From positions 1-31,566 of the forward strand of contig JAEDGK010000008.1 in the NCBI GenBank assembly GCA_016297555.1: a stretch of DNA of 31,566 nt, written 5' to 3'. This stretch comes from Clostridiaceae bacterium (GTDB lineage Bacteria; Bacillota; Clostridia; Oscillospirales; Acutalibacteraceae). A program made the translations under genes and the position numbers. The notes beneath the pieces are model-generated. The model was not told the origin of the DNA, did no database searches, and saw nothing but the letters and a program-made list of their open reading frames with translations. Of the stretch, positions 14,906 through 23,437 are shown one piece after another. Within the stretch, counting starts at the first letter, position 1, and each line of letters begins with the position of its first letter.

Positions 14906-16462
14906 TTGGAAAAATGGTTAATTGTTCTTATTGCCGCCGTTGTTGCTCTTGCCGCAGGCATTGCCATCGGCTTCATAATCGGCGGTTTACATAGGAAAAA
15001 GGTTGCCGAAGCGGCTATCGGCTCAGCAGAGCAGGAAGCAAACAAAATCATCAGCGATGCGATTGCCGCCGCCGAAGCAAAGAAAAAAGAAGCCATACTT
15101 GAGGCAAAGGACGAAATTCACAAGCAAAGAACCGAAACCGAAAAAGAGCTCCGCGAAAGGCGCAACGAAGTTCAGCGAATGGAGCGCCGCATCAACCAAA
15201 AAGAAGAAGCTCTTGACAAGAAAAGCGACAATCTTGAGAAAAAAGACGAAATCCTCAACGAAAAAATCAAGGCCGCAGAAGCTCGCCTTGAAGAAGTTGA
15301 AAGCATCAAAAAGAGCGAGTTTGAAATGCTCGAGCGTATTTCAGGCTTGACGAAGGAGCAGGCTAAGGAATACATCATCAATTCTCTTGATGAGGAGCTT
15401 ACACACGAAAAGGCAGTTAAAATTCAGGAAATTGAGCAGAGAACCAAGGACGAAGCGGATCAGCTCGCAAGAGAGGTTATTTCAACCGCCATTCAGCGCT
15501 GCGCCGCAGACCATGTTGCCGAGGCTACCGTTTCCGTTGTTGCCCTGCCCAACGATGAAATGAAGGGCAGAATTATCGGCAGAGAGGGCAGAAATGTCAG
15601 AACTCTTGAAATGATAACGGGCGTTGACCTTATCATTGACGATACTCCCGAAGCAATCACGGTTTCAAGCTTTGACCCTGTTCGCAGAGAAATCGCAAGA
15701 ATCACTCTTGAAAAGCTTATTGCCGACGGAAGAATTCACCCCGCAAGAATTGAAGAAATGTATGAAAAATCAAAGCGTGAGGTTGAAACAACAATCAAGC
15801 AGACCGGTGAGCGCGCCCTCATTGACGCGGGCGTTAACAATGTTCATCCCGAAATTGTTAAGCTTATCGGCAAGCTCAGATACCGCACAAGCTACGGTCA
15901 GAATGTTCTCAACCATTCGCTTGAGGTTTCATCAATCGCCGGTCTTATGGCGTCGGAACTTGGCACCGATGTCAGAACGGCAAAGAGAGCAGGCTTGCTC
16001 CACGATATCGGCAAGGCGCTCGACCACGAGATGGAAGGCTCCCATGTTGATCTCGGCGTAGAATTTGCAAGAAGATATAAAGAAAACGAAAACATTCTTC
16101 ACGCAATCAAGGCTCACCACGGCGAAATCGAAGCCAAAACAATCACTGCCGTTCTCGTTCAGGCAGCCGACGCAATCAGCGCCGCAAGACCCGGCGCAAG
16201 GCGCGAGGATGTTCAGAACTATATCAAGCGCCTTGAAAAGCTTGAAGAAATTGCAAATTCCTTTGACGGCGTTGACCGCTCGTTTGCCATTCAGGCGGGC
16301 AGAGAGGTCAGGATTATGGTTAAGCCCGAGGTCGTTGATGACGAAAAGATGGTTCTTCTGGCAAGAGATGTCGCAAAGAAGATTGAGGACAGCATGGAAT
16401 ATCCCGGCCAGATCAAAGTTAACCTTATCAGAGAAAGCAGAACTATTGACTACGCAAAATAA
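14906..16462 (+). CDS. rny: Ribonuclease Y
   Basis: 518 residues, the standard length. It starts at a TTG (14906), with AAGGAGG 11 bases upstream. Residues 4-28 form the single membrane helix (LIVLIAAVVALAAGIAIGFIIGG), then a long charged coiled coil to about residue 190. The KH domain contains GRIIGREGRNVRTLE, and the HD domain contains LLHDIGKALDHE. RNase Y is the membrane-bound endonuclease that initiates mRNA decay in many Firmicutes. It precedes ymdB as in Bacillus, though a terminator lies between them. Confidence 0.97.
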   Translation: MEKWLIVLIAAVVALAAGIAIGFIIGGLHRKKVAEAAIGSAEQEANKIISDAIAAAEAKKKEAILEAKDEIHKQRTETEKELRERRNEVQRMERRINQKEEALDKKSDNLEKKDEILNEKIKAAEARLEEVESIKKSEFEMLERISGLTKEQAKEYIINSLDEELTHEKAVKIQEIEQRTKDEADQLAREVISTAIQRCAADHVAEATVSVVALPNDEMKGRIIGREGRNVRTLEMITGVDLIIDDTPEAITVSSFDPVRREIARITLEKLIADGRIHPARIEEMYEKSKREVETTIKQTGERALIDAGVNNVHPEIVKLIGKLRYRTSYGQNVLNHSLEVSSIAGLMASELGTDVRTAKRAGLLHDIGKALDHEMEGSHVDLGVEFARRYKENENILHAIKAHHGEIEAKTITAVLVQAADAISAARPGARREDVQNYIKRLEKLEEIANSFDGVDRSFAIQAGREVRIMVKPEVVDDEKMVLLARDVAKKIEDSMEYPGQIKVNLIRESRTIDYAK

Positions 16463-16481
16463 AACCTTGTTATTAAAATCA

Positions 16482-16512
16482 ACGGGGCTGCATTCGTGCA
16501 GCTCCGTTTTTT
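16482..16512 (+). terminator. Terminator after rny
   Basis: ACGGGGCTGCA (16482-16492) pairs with TGCAGCTCCGT (16497-16507) across TTCG and is followed by a T6 run. A stable tetraloop hairpin, so probably efficient; some readthrough into ymdB is possible. Confidence 0.88.
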
Positions 16513-16541
16513 AGTAATCGGTTACTTTACGGGAGGGCAGG

Positions 16542-17312
16542 ATGAATATTCTTGTCATAGGAGATGTTGTTTCTTCAAAGGGCTGTGAGTTTCTGCGCGG
16601 CGTTTTGCCGCCTTTCAAAAAGCTCAAGGGAATTGACCTTTGCATTGCAAACGGTGAAAATTCCGCGGTAGGCAACGGCATAACTCCGTTTTCGGCGCAG
16701 TATCTTTTCGACAGCGGCGTGGATTTTCTGACTACGGGCAACCATGTTTACCGCCGCAGAGAATTCTATGAAATGCTTGATGAGCGCGATGATATAATCA
16801 GACCCGCAAACTTCTTTAAAGGCAACCCGGGCAAAGGCTATGCCGAAATAGATTTGGGCTTTGCCAAGGCGGGAGTCATTAACCTTGCGGGAACGGTATA
16901 TATGGACAGATGCGACAATCCGTTTCTGACGGTTGACGAAATTCTGCCGAAGCTTTCGGGCTGCAAAATAATCCTCGTTGATTTTCACGCGGAGGCAACC
17001 GCCGAGAAACGAGCCATGGGCTTCTATCTTGACGGCAGAGTTTCCGCCGTTTTCGGAACCCACACCCATGTTATGACCAACGATGCGGTTATTCTGCCGA
17101 ACGGCACGGCTTACATCACGGATATCGGAATGACGGGGCCGAAAAATTCCGTTTTGGGCGTAAAGCCCGAGATTTCGATTGAGTGGCTCAAAACCGGTAT
17201 GCCCGCAAGATTTGACACAGCCGAGGGCGAGTGTATGCTGAACGGCTGTATTTTTGAAATTGACAACAAAACCGGCAAAGCTCTCAGCGCAGAGCCGGTA
17301 ATAATAGAGTAA
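16542..17312 (+). CDS. ymdB: YmdB-family metallophosphoesterase (TIGR00282)
   Basis: 256 residues. Metal-binding motifs in order: GDVVSSKG near the start, NGENSAVGNG, TTGNHVYRR, DFHAEATAEKRA and GTHTHVMTND. These match the YmdB/TIGR00282 dimetal phosphoesterases. Family members hydrolyse 2',3'-cyclic nucleotides, and in Bacillus one affects biofilm and motility decisions. The ATG at 16542 follows GGGAGGG. It follows rny, the conserved Bacillus order. The next gene starts 9 bases after its stop, so these two are co-transcribed. Confidence 0.92.
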   Translation: MNILVIGDVVSSKGCEFLRGVLPPFKKLKGIDLCIANGENSAVGNGITPFSAQYLFDSGVDFLTTGNHVYRRREFYEMLDERDDIIRPANFFKGNPGKGYAEIDLGFAKAGVINLAGTVYMDRCDNPFLTVDEILPKLSGCKIILVDFHAEATAEKRAMGFYLDGRVSAVFGTHTHVMTNDAVILPNGTAYITDIGMTGPKNSVLGVKPEISIEWLKTGMPARFDTAEGECMLNGCIFEIDNKTGKALSAEPVIIE

Positions 17313-17321
17313 GGGATTAGA

Positions 17322-18032
17322 ATGCAAAAGCTTTTGAGTTATATGCGCTCCGCCTGCCAACAATACGATATGATAAACGACGGCGACCGAATTGCCGTCG
17401 GTATTTCGGGCGGAAAGGATTCGGTTTGCCTGCTTGCCGCCATGGCAAATCTGCGCGGGTTTTATCCCTGCAAATTTGAGCTTGTTGCAATAACCGTTGA
17501 CCCGCGTTTCGGCGGCGAGGAGGGCGACTACTCTCAAATTGAGGAGCTTTGCAAAAAGCTCGATGTTGAATACATTATTAAAAGGACTCAGCTTGCCGAG
17601 GTTATTTTTGACATCAGAAAAGAAAGCAATCCGTGCAGCCTGTGTGCAAGAATGAGGCGCGGCGCGCTCCATGACGCGGCAAAAGAGGCGGGCTGCAACA
17701 AAATCGCACTCGGGCATCATCTTGACGATGTTGCAGAAACATTTATAATGAATTTATTCAACGGCGGCACGCTTGACTGCTTTATGCCCGTCACATATCT
17801 CTCACGCAAGGATATTTATATGATAAGACCGCTGATTTTTGCAAGAGAAAGCGACTGTGCGAGAGTGGTTCGCCGCGAAAATCTGCCCGTTGTTAAAAGC
17901 AAATGCCCCGCCGACGGTCACACCGAGCGGCAGGAGGTAAAGGAATTTTTAAGCTCGCTCGAAAAGAAATACGGAGATGTGCGCCATAAAATTCTCGGCG
18001 CAATGCAGAGAAAAGAGATTAACGGGTATTGA
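17322..18032 (+). CDS. TtcA-like tRNA 2-thiocytidine synthetase (PP-loop ATPase)
   Basis: 236 residues. The PP-loop SGGKDS is at 29-34. The cysteine pattern C105-x2-C108 (NPCSLC) plus C195 (KSKCPADG) is that of the TtcA group, where three Cys bind a [4Fe-4S] cluster used in tRNA thiolation. GHHLDDVAETFIMN is the second nucleotide-binding motif. It activates C32 of tRNA by adenylation before sulfur transfer in characterised homologues. Paralogues with other thiolation targets exist in Clostridia, so the exact tRNA position is uncertain. It is co-directional with ymdB. Confidence 0.85.
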   Translation: MQKLLSYMRSACQQYDMINDGDRIAVGISGGKDSVCLLAAMANLRGFYPCKFELVAITVDPRFGGEEGDYSQIEELCKKLDVEYIIKRTQLAEVIFDIRKESNPCSLCARMRRGALHDAAKEAGCNKIALGHHLDDVAETFIMNLFNGGTLDCFMPVTYLSRKDIYMIRPLIFARESDCARVVRRENLPVVKSKCPADGHTERQEVKEFLSSLEKKYGDVRHKILGAMQRKEINGY

Positions 18033-18089
18033 TATGGATTTGCCTGTAATGTAATTATTAATGAAACATTCACGGAAGGATGATAACAA

Positions 18090-19304
18090 ATGAAATATGC
18101 AGTAGTGCTTTATGACGGAATGGCGGACTACCCCGTTCCCGCGCTCGGCGGAAAAACTCCGATGGAGCTTGCAAAAAAGCCTAATTTTGACGCTCTGGCG
18201 CAGAAAGGCAGAGTAGGGCTTGTTAAAACCGTTGCGGACGGTTTGAAGCCCGGCAGCGATGTTGCCAATCTCAGCGTGCTCGGCTATGACCCCAAGGTTT
18301 GCTACACGGGTCGCTCCCCTCTTGAAGCGGTCAGCATCGGCGTTAAAATGGCTGACGATGATGTTGCTCTGCGCTGCAATATAGTCACCCTGAGCGATGA
18401 GAAAAACTATGAGGATAAAACTATGCTCGACTATTCCGCAGGCGATATTTCGAGTGCCGAAGCGGCTGAAATCATTAAAACCGTTCAGGAGCATTTCGGC
18501 AATGATGAATTTACCTTTTACAGCGGCGTAAGCTATCGCCATTGCCTTATCTGGCACGGCGGCACAACAAAGCTCGGCAAAATGACCCCGCCCCACGATA
18601 TTTCGGGCAGAGTTATCGGCGAGCATCTTTCAGCCGAGCCGAGCGCGGCAAAGCTCATTGAAATGATGAAGAAAAGCTATGATTTTCTTAAAGACCACCC
18701 CGTAAACAAAAAGAGAATTGCCGAAGGCAAGGCTCCCGCAAACTCAATCTGGCTTTGGGGCGAGGGCAGCAAACCCGCTCTTGCGTCCTTTGAAGAAACC
18801 TACGGCGTAAAGGGCAGCATTGTTTCCGCCGTTGATTTGCTCAAGGGCATAGGCATCTGTGCGGGAATGAACACGCCCGAGGTTGAGGGTGCAACAGGCT
18901 ATATCGACACTAATTTTGAGGGCAAGGCAAACGCCGCCGTTGAGGAATGGAAAAACGGCGCGGATTTGGTTTATATCCACATCGAAGCTCCCGACGAATG
19001 CGGCCACAGAAACGAGCCCGAAAACAAAATAAGAGCAATCGAGCTTATTGACGAAAAGGTTTTGCCGATTATTCTTGACTATCTCAACGGCTGCGGAGAG
19101 GATTACAAAATAATGATTTTGCCCGACCACCCCACGCCGATAGTAACCCAGACCCATGCGGGCGACCCCGTTCCGTTTATGATATATCACAAAAACGGCG
19201 AAAAGGACAGCGGCGTTAAATCCATAAACGAAAATTCCGCCAAAGCCACGGGAGATTTCATAGAGGTCGGCTGTACGCTGATGAGAGAGTTTTTAAAAGG
19301 CTGA
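18090..19304 (+). CDS. Archaeal-type cofactor-independent phosphoglycerate mutase family protein (possible homoserine kinase)
   Basis: 404 residues. VVLYDGMADYP at the start, PGSDVANLSVLGYDP with the catalytic Ser, RCNIV, HIEAPDECGH and LPDHPTPI are the two-metal alkaline-phosphatase-fold motifs of the ApgM family. Bacterial members of this subgroup have been proposed to be homoserine kinases (TIGR02535) instead of glycolytic mutases, and the sequence alone does not settle which. No threonine genes adjoin it, although thrS is 4 kb away. AAGGATG precedes the ATG, and a terminator follows. Confidence 0.85.
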   Translation: MKYAVVLYDGMADYPVPALGGKTPMELAKKPNFDALAQKGRVGLVKTVADGLKPGSDVANLSVLGYDPKVCYTGRSPLEAVSIGVKMADDDVALRCNIVTLSDEKNYEDKTMLDYSAGDISSAEAAEIIKTVQEHFGNDEFTFYSGVSYRHCLIWHGGTTKLGKMTPPHDISGRVIGEHLSAEPSAAKLIEMMKKSYDFLKDHPVNKKRIAEGKAPANSIWLWGEGSKPALASFEETYGVKGSIVSAVDLLKGIGICAGMNTPEVEGATGYIDTNFEGKANAAVEEWKNGADLVYIHIEAPDECGHRNEPENKIRAIELIDEKVLPIILDYLNGCGEDYKIMILPDHPTPIVTQTHAGDPVPFMIYHKNGEKDSGVKSINENSAKATGDFIEVGCTLMREFLKG

Positions 19305-19314
19305 GCAAAATTAA

Positions 19315-19356
19315 CCGCCCGAAACGGGGGATTTTTCCCGCATCGGGCGGCTTTTA
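19315..19356 (+). terminator. Terminator after the phosphoglycerate mutase family gene
   Basis: CCGCCCG (19315-19321) pairs with CGGGCGG (19344-19350), with an inner CGGG/CCCG stem, and is followed by CTTTTA. Confidence 0.8.
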
Positions 19357-19405
19357 TATAATGGCTGCCGATAAATCGGCGAGAGTTCTTAATTAAATTA
19401 TACTG

Positions 19406-19434
19406 TTGAAAAATGCGGCGGTTTGTGATATCAT
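19406..19434 (+). promoter_or_regulatory. Promoter of the ktrB-ktrA operon
   Basis: TTGAAA (19406-19411), 17-base spacer, TATCAT (19429-19434). The leader of about 30 bases is too short for the ydaO-type c-di-AMP riboswitch often found before potassium transporters. Confidence 0.65.
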
Positions 19435-19470
19435 CTATATTACAATTTATACCTCCGAGAGGCTAATGAA

Positions 19471-20805
19471 ATGAAAAGAAAATTTTCTCAAACAAGAATA
19501 ATTGCACTCGGCTATATTCTTATAATCATTGTCGGCACTCTCCTGCTGATGCTCCCCGCCGCATCTCAGAGCGGAAAAAGCGCAGGCTTTGTGCCCGCCA
19601 TGTTCACCGCTGTTTCCGCCTCATGCGTTACGGGGCTTGTTGTGCTTGACACCGCCACGAGCTGGACGGTGTTCGGTCAGGCAATAATCATAACGCTCAT
19701 TCAAATCGGCGGACTCGGCTTTATGACAATAGCCACAATGTTTTCAATGCTTCTGAAACGCCGAATGGGTCTGCGCGAAAGAGAAATAATGGTTGAGAGC
19801 ATCAACACTCAGCATATCGGCGGCATAATGCTGCTCACCCGCAAAATAATTGCGGGAACGGTTTTATTTGAAACCTGCGGCGCTCTGCTGCTGGCAACGA
19901 GATTTATTCCCCGATTCGGACCGGTCAAGGGGATTTGGTATTCGGTCTTTCACTCGGTTTCGGCATTCTGCAATGCAGGCTTTGACCTGATGGGCATAAC
20001 CGAGCCATACGCTTCGCTCACGGGTTTTTCCGACGATGTTGTTGTTAACTTCACGCTCTGCGCCCTCATCATAATAGGCGGAATAGGCTTTCTTGTGTGG
20101 GACGATATCGGCAAAAAGAAGCTCCGCTTCAAATATTATCAGCTTCACACAAAGCTTGTTTTAACCGTGACGGCGATTTTGCTTGTTGTTCCCTCAATTC
20201 TGTTTTTCGTTTTTGAACGCGATTTTACAAATGCGGGTCTCGGCTTGGGTCACAGCGTGCTGAATTCTGTTTTTGATTCCGTAACCGCAAGAACGGCGGG
20301 CTTTAACACAACCGACACCGCCGCGCTCTCCCCCGCAAGCAAAATTCTGACAATTTTTCTTATGTTTATCGGCGGCTCGCCCGGCTCGACTGCGGGCGGC
20401 ATAAAGACAACCACGCTTGCCGTTATCGCCGTTTCCACCTTTAACGGAATAACGAGGCGGCAGTCAAAAGGCGTTTTCGGCAGGCGGCTTGAAAAAGACG
20501 CAATCCACAAGGCAAGCTCCGTCGCATTCACGAATATGAGCCTTGCGATTTTCGGAATTATCGCAATCTGCGCTTTTCAGCCGACGCTCGACATTGGCGA
20601 TATAATTTTTGAATGTGTTTCCGCTATCGGCACGGTCGGAATGTCAACGGGCATCACCCGCAGTCTGACCCTCGCCCCGCGGCTTATCATAGCGTTCCTG
20701 ATGTTCTGCGGCAGAGTAGGCAGCGTTTCGTTTGCGCTTGCGCTTATGGAAAAGCGCGCTGCTCCGCCCATCAAAAATCCGCGTGAAAAAATAACCATCG
20801 GCTGA
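19471..20805 (+). CDS. ktrB: Ktr/Trk potassium uptake channel subunit
   Basis: 444 residues, polytopic. The four pore-loop repeats of the TrkH/KtrB family are visible as SASCVTGL, SAFCNAGF, TARTAGFNT and SAIGTVGMSTG, each with the filter glycine. GGSPGSTAGGIKTTT, which forms part of the inner gate, precedes the last repeat. Eight membrane helices are expected, and the length is that of KtrB (shorter than TrkH). It forms the K+/Na+-coupled translocating dimer, gated by the adjacent RCK subunit. CGAGAGG precedes the ATG at 19471. Confidence 0.93.
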   Translation: MKRKFSQTRIIALGYILIIIVGTLLLMLPAASQSGKSAGFVPAMFTAVSASCVTGLVVLDTATSWTVFGQAIIITLIQIGGLGFMTIATMFSMLLKRRMGLREREIMVESINTQHIGGIMLLTRKIIAGTVLFETCGALLLATRFIPRFGPVKGIWYSVFHSVSAFCNAGFDLMGITEPYASLTGFSDDVVVNFTLCALIIIGGIGFLVWDDIGKKKLRFKYYQLHTKLVLTVTAILLVVPSILFFVFERDFTNAGLGLGHSVLNSVFDSVTARTAGFNTTDTAALSPASKILTIFLMFIGGSPGSTAGGIKTTTLAVIAVSTFNGITRRQSKGVFGRRLEKDAIHKASSVAFTNMSLAIFGIIAICAFQPTLDIGDIIFECVSAIGTVGMSTGITRSLTLAPRLIIAFLMFCGRVGSVSFALALMEKRAAPPIKNPREKITIG

Positions 20806-20821
20806 CGAAAGGATGAAAACG

Positions 20822-21466
20822 ATGAAATCTTTCTTAATAATAGGTATGGGGCATTTCGGTCACCATATGTGTGCAAGCCTTGCAAAAATGGACTGCGAGA
20901 TAATGATAGTCGATAAAAACGAGGAAGCGGTTGAGGATATGCTGCCCTATGTTGTGAGCGCAAAAATCGGCGACTGCACAAATATCGAGGTTCTGAAAAC
21001 CTTTGACATTCCCTCTTTTGACACCTGCTTTGTATGCATGGGCGAAAACTTCCAAAACAGCCTTGAAATAACAAGCCTGCTCAAGGAATGCGGCGCAAAG
21101 AGAGTTATCAGCAAGGCAGACAGAGACATTCAGGAAAAGTTTTTGCTTCGCAACGGTGCGGACGCAGTAATTTATCCCGAAAAGAATATGGCAGAGCGTT
21201 TCGCAGTCAGGGAAAGCAGCGAGCATATTTTTGACTATATCAATCTCGGCAGCGAATATTCGATTTATGAGATTGATGTGCTTGACAGATGGGTCGGCAA
21301 AACCGTTAAGGAGCTTAATTTCCGCGTTAAATATAATCTCAGCGTGCTCGCTACAAAGCAGGGCGGCGATGTGAAGCCCGTTATAACAGGCGAAAGACGG
21401 TTTGAAAAGGGCGAGCATCTGCTTGTGCTCGGCAAAGAAGAGGATGTTCGCAAGCTTACAAAATAA
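20822..21466 (+). CDS. ktrA: Ktr potassium uptake regulatory RCK subunit
   Basis: 214 residues from the ATG at 20822, with AAAGG 9 bases upstream; the ATG at 20813 abuts that site. IIGMGHFGHHM is the nucleotide-binding GxGxxG of the RCK_N (TrkA_N) domain, followed by VDKNEEAV and GDCTN. A second domain from about 140 (SIYEIDVLDRWVGKTVKEL ... GEHLLVLGKEEDV) is RCK_C, which can bind c-di-AMP in homologues. It forms the cytosolic octameric ring gating KtrB, whose stop codon lies 16 bases upstream. Confidence 0.93.
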   Translation: MKSFLIIGMGHFGHHMCASLAKMDCEIMIVDKNEEAVEDMLPYVVSAKIGDCTNIEVLKTFDIPSFDTCFVCMGENFQNSLEITSLLKECGAKRVISKADRDIQEKFLLRNGADAVIYPEKNMAERFAVRESSEHIFDYINLGSEYSIYEIDVLDRWVGKTVKELNFRVKYNLSVLATKQGGDVKPVITGERRFEKGEHLLVLGKEEDVRKLTK

Positions 21467-21471
21467 ATCCG

Positions 21472-21500
21472 TTGACAAAAGTGCGTTAATAATGTAAAAT
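21472..21500 (+). promoter_or_regulatory. Promoter of the P-loop kinase gene
   Basis: TTGACA (21472-21477), 17-base spacer, TAAAAT (21495-21500). About 160 bases of leader follow, including a GATTTTCG...CGAAAATC hairpin near 21524-21550. I recognise no riboswitch in it. Confidence 0.75.
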
Positions 21501-21666
21501 TTAACTGTAGTTTTGAGGGAGAAGATTTTCGTTCCGTCAAGGCGAAAATCTGCAGTAATACTATATGTATTTCAAAGATTTTTAACGCAGACGGGGCGGA
21601 AAGATTCCGCTCAAAATCATATTTATTGCTGTTAAAAAAACTATAAATTATTTGGAGGTAAAAATT

Positions 21667-22230
21667 ATGGTTTTAGCTGCTGTCGGCAAAAACGGCACAG
21701 GCAAGGATTTCTTCCTTGAATATGTTGCAAAAACTTACGGATTCCCCATGATTTCAATCGGTGATGTTGTCAGAGAGCTTGCCGCAAAAGACGGTCTTGA
21801 GCTTACCCGTGACAATCTTCACGCAACTTCTAAAAAGTATATGACCGCCAACGGTCAGACCTTCTTCCCCGAGATGATTGTTAAGAAAATCAAGGAATCC
21901 GACAGCCCCAATTTCCTTGTTTCGGGCATTCGTCCCCCCTCAGACATCGAGGTTTTCAAAAAGGCTTTCGGCGACAAGTTTGTTCTCGTTGATGTTGTTA
22001 TAAGCGACGATGAGGTTCGCTATCAGAGAATGCTTGCCAGAGGCTCCGAGCGTGACGGCAAGAGCGTTGAGAAGCTTCGTGAAAACGACATTCACGAGGA
22101 AGAAATCTTCCATACAAGCGAATCCGAAAAAATGGCGGATTACATTATGAAGAACGACGGCACGGTTGACGATTTCTACGCCGGCGTTAAGGATTTCTAC
22201 GAAAACTATTTGAAGGCAAAGCTTGACTGA
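21667..22230 (+). CDS. P-loop nucleotide kinase-like ATPase (AAA_18 / UPF0200-like)
   Basis: 187 residues from the ATG at 21667; TTGGAGG 7 bases upstream is the ribosome site, so the TTG at 21652 is not the start. The P-loop is G7KNGTGKD14, with Asp in place of the usual Ser/Thr, as in UPF0200-type and dephospho-CoA-kinase-like NTPases that have GKE or GKD. SIGDVVRELA, LVSGIRPPSDIEVF and RYQRMLARGSERDG resemble the NMP-binding and lid parts of adenylate/dephospho-CoA kinases. The substrate is unknown. It is a single-gene unit with its own promoter and terminator. Confidence 0.75.
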   Translation: MVLAAVGKNGTGKDFFLEYVAKTYGFPMISIGDVVRELAAKDGLELTRDNLHATSKKYMTANGQTFFPEMIVKKIKESDSPNFLVSGIRPPSDIEVFKKAFGDKFVLVDVVISDDEVRYQRMLARGSERDGKSVEKLRENDIHEEEIFHTSESEKMADYIMKNDGTVDDFYAGVKDFYENYLKAKLD

Positions 22231-22238
22231 TAAAAAGA

Positions 22239-22286
22239 GCCCGCCTGCTCCCGTTTAATTTTCGGGCGCAGGCGGCTTAAATTTTT
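22239..22286 (+). terminator. Terminator between the kinase and the convergent lipoprotein gene
   Basis: GCCCGCCTGC (22239-22248) pairs with GCAGGCGGC (22268-22276), with an inner CCCG/CGGG stem, then TTAAATTTTT. It overlaps the last bases of the minus-strand gene and may serve both. Confidence 0.8.
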
Positions 22287-22596
22287 ATTCGGCGGGTCTG
22301 CATATTTCGCACGGCTCATAGCCGCGGTCAAGCGCACCGCTGAAATCATCGGTTTCTTCATAATTCTCGGCGTTTATTGTTTCTGCGGCGGCGCAGGTAA
22401 GATAATGGATTTTCTTTGTGTTTTTATTCAAAACATATGTAATATTCTTTTTTTGCTCCGTTTCGTCATAGCTGAAAACGCTCATTAAATCACCGATATC
22501 CTCTGCGCTTTCATCGCCTTTGCCCGAACACGAAGCGGCGCAAAGGCAGAAAATCAGCGCAGACAATAACGAGACGGCAATTTTTAGTTTTTTCAT
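22285..22596 (-). CDS. Small lipoprotein with an Ada-like Cys motif
   Basis: 103 residues from the ATG at 22596; the longer frame to 22623 overlaps the promoter. MKKLKIAV and a hydrophobic stretch lead to a lipobox AAS-C23, so it is a lipoprotein. A mature acidic linker precedes a small domain, YVLNKNTKKIHYLTC ... GYEPCEICRP. Its H-x3-C and C-x2-C spacing resembles the metal-binding Ada-like domain found at the ends of secreted nucleases and surface proteins. A zinc site outside the membrane is therefore plausible. The gene is monocistronic, and its partner or function is unknown. Confidence 0.78.
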   Translation of the reverse strand: MKKLKIAVSLLSALIFCLCAASCSGKGDESAEDIGDLMSVFSYDETEQKKNITYVLNKNTKKIHYLTCAAAETINAENYEETDDFSGALDRGYEPCEICRPAE

Positions 22597-22622
22597 CACC
22601 GCAATCACCCACTTCACAGGCA

Positions 22623-22651
22623 ATTATAACACATCGCTGTAAGTTTCGCAA
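22623..22651 (-). promoter_or_regulatory. Promoter of the small lipoprotein gene
   Basis: Minus strand: TTGCGA (22651-22646), 17-base spacer ending TGT, then TATAAT (22628-22623), an extended -10. Confidence 0.7.
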
Positions 22652-22695
22652 TGCGAATCAAAACATATTAATGCAAAAGGAAAGGAGTAGTATCA

Positions 22696-23373
22696 ATGCA
22701 ATACGAAATAAGAGGCGGCTCGTTCCCCGTTGTTATCTGCAACCTTGAAAACGGCGAACAAATGATTACAGAAAGAGGCTCAATGGCTTGGATGAGCCCC
22801 AATATGCACATGGAAACAAAGGGCGGCGGAATAGGCAAAATGTTTTCCAAGGTGCTTTCCGGTGAAAGTATGTTTCAGAATATCTACACCGCAAAGGGCG
22901 CGGGAATGATTGCTTTCGGCTCAAGCTTCCCGGGGCAGATAAAAGCGATAACAATTTCCCGCGGGCAGGAAATGATTTTGCAGAAAAGTGCGTTCCTTGC
23001 GGCAGAATCGGGCGTTGAGCTTTCAATTCATTTCAGCAGAAAGCTCGGAGCGGGCTTCTTCGGCGGCGAGGGCTTCATAATGCAGAGGCTCTCGGGCAAC
23101 GGCGTTGCTTTTGTTGAGATTGACGGCGATCTGATTGAATATAACCTCAATCCCGGTCAGCAGATAATTGTTGATACCGGCAATGTTGCGGGCTTTGAGC
23201 CGGGAGTTCAGATGGATATTCAGCAGGTTCCCGGCATTAAAAACAAGTTGCTCGGCGGCGAGGGACTGTTTAACACCGTTCTCACGGGCCCCGGCAAGGT
23301 TTGGCTGCAAACTATGCCCATTTCAAATGTTGCAATGTCTATCCGCCCATATATCCCCATGGGCAACGGCTAA
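22696..23373 (+). CDS. AIM24 / TIGR00266 family protein
   Basis: 225 residues, the usual length. MQYEIRGGSFPVVICNLENGE, SMAWM and TKGGG with the late FEPGVQMDIQQV and GGEGLFNTVLTGPGKVWLQTMP are hallmarks of the TIGR00266/AIM24 beta-helical family. The molecular role of bacterial members is not established; mitochondrial AIM24 affects cristae proteins. No membrane segment or signal is visible. GGAAAGGAG precedes the ATG at 22696. It stands alone and ends at a bidirectional terminator. Confidence 0.92.
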   Translation: MQYEIRGGSFPVVICNLENGEQMITERGSMAWMSPNMHMETKGGGIGKMFSKVLSGESMFQNIYTAKGAGMIAFGSSFPGQIKAITISRGQEMILQKSAFLAAESGVELSIHFSRKLGAGFFGGEGFIMQRLSGNGVAFVEIDGDLIEYNLNPGQQIIVDTGNVAGFEPGVQMDIQQVPGIKNKLLGGEGLFNTVLTGPGKVWLQTMPISNVAMSIRPYIPMGNG

Positions 23374-23390
23374 AACTCAAAAATTACGAA

Positions 23391-23426
23391 AAAGGACGGC
23401 TGAGCGAAAAAACTCAGCCGTCCTTT
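23391..23426. terminator. Bidirectional terminator between AIM24 and HtrA genes
   Basis: AAAGGACGGCTGA (23391-23403) pairs with TCAGCCGTCCTTT (23414-23426). It has an A-run on its left and T's on its right, so it can serve both convergent genes. Confidence 0.88.
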
Positions 23427-23437
23427 GGTTATTGAAA

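Noticed and set aside
16575..17720. 381-codon minus-strand frame opposite ymdB and the ttcA-like gene
   Set aside because: It spans two well-supported genes antisense and has no family likeness.
19434..19470. c-di-AMP (ydaO) riboswitch before ktrB
   Set aside because: The leader is only about 30 bases, far too short.
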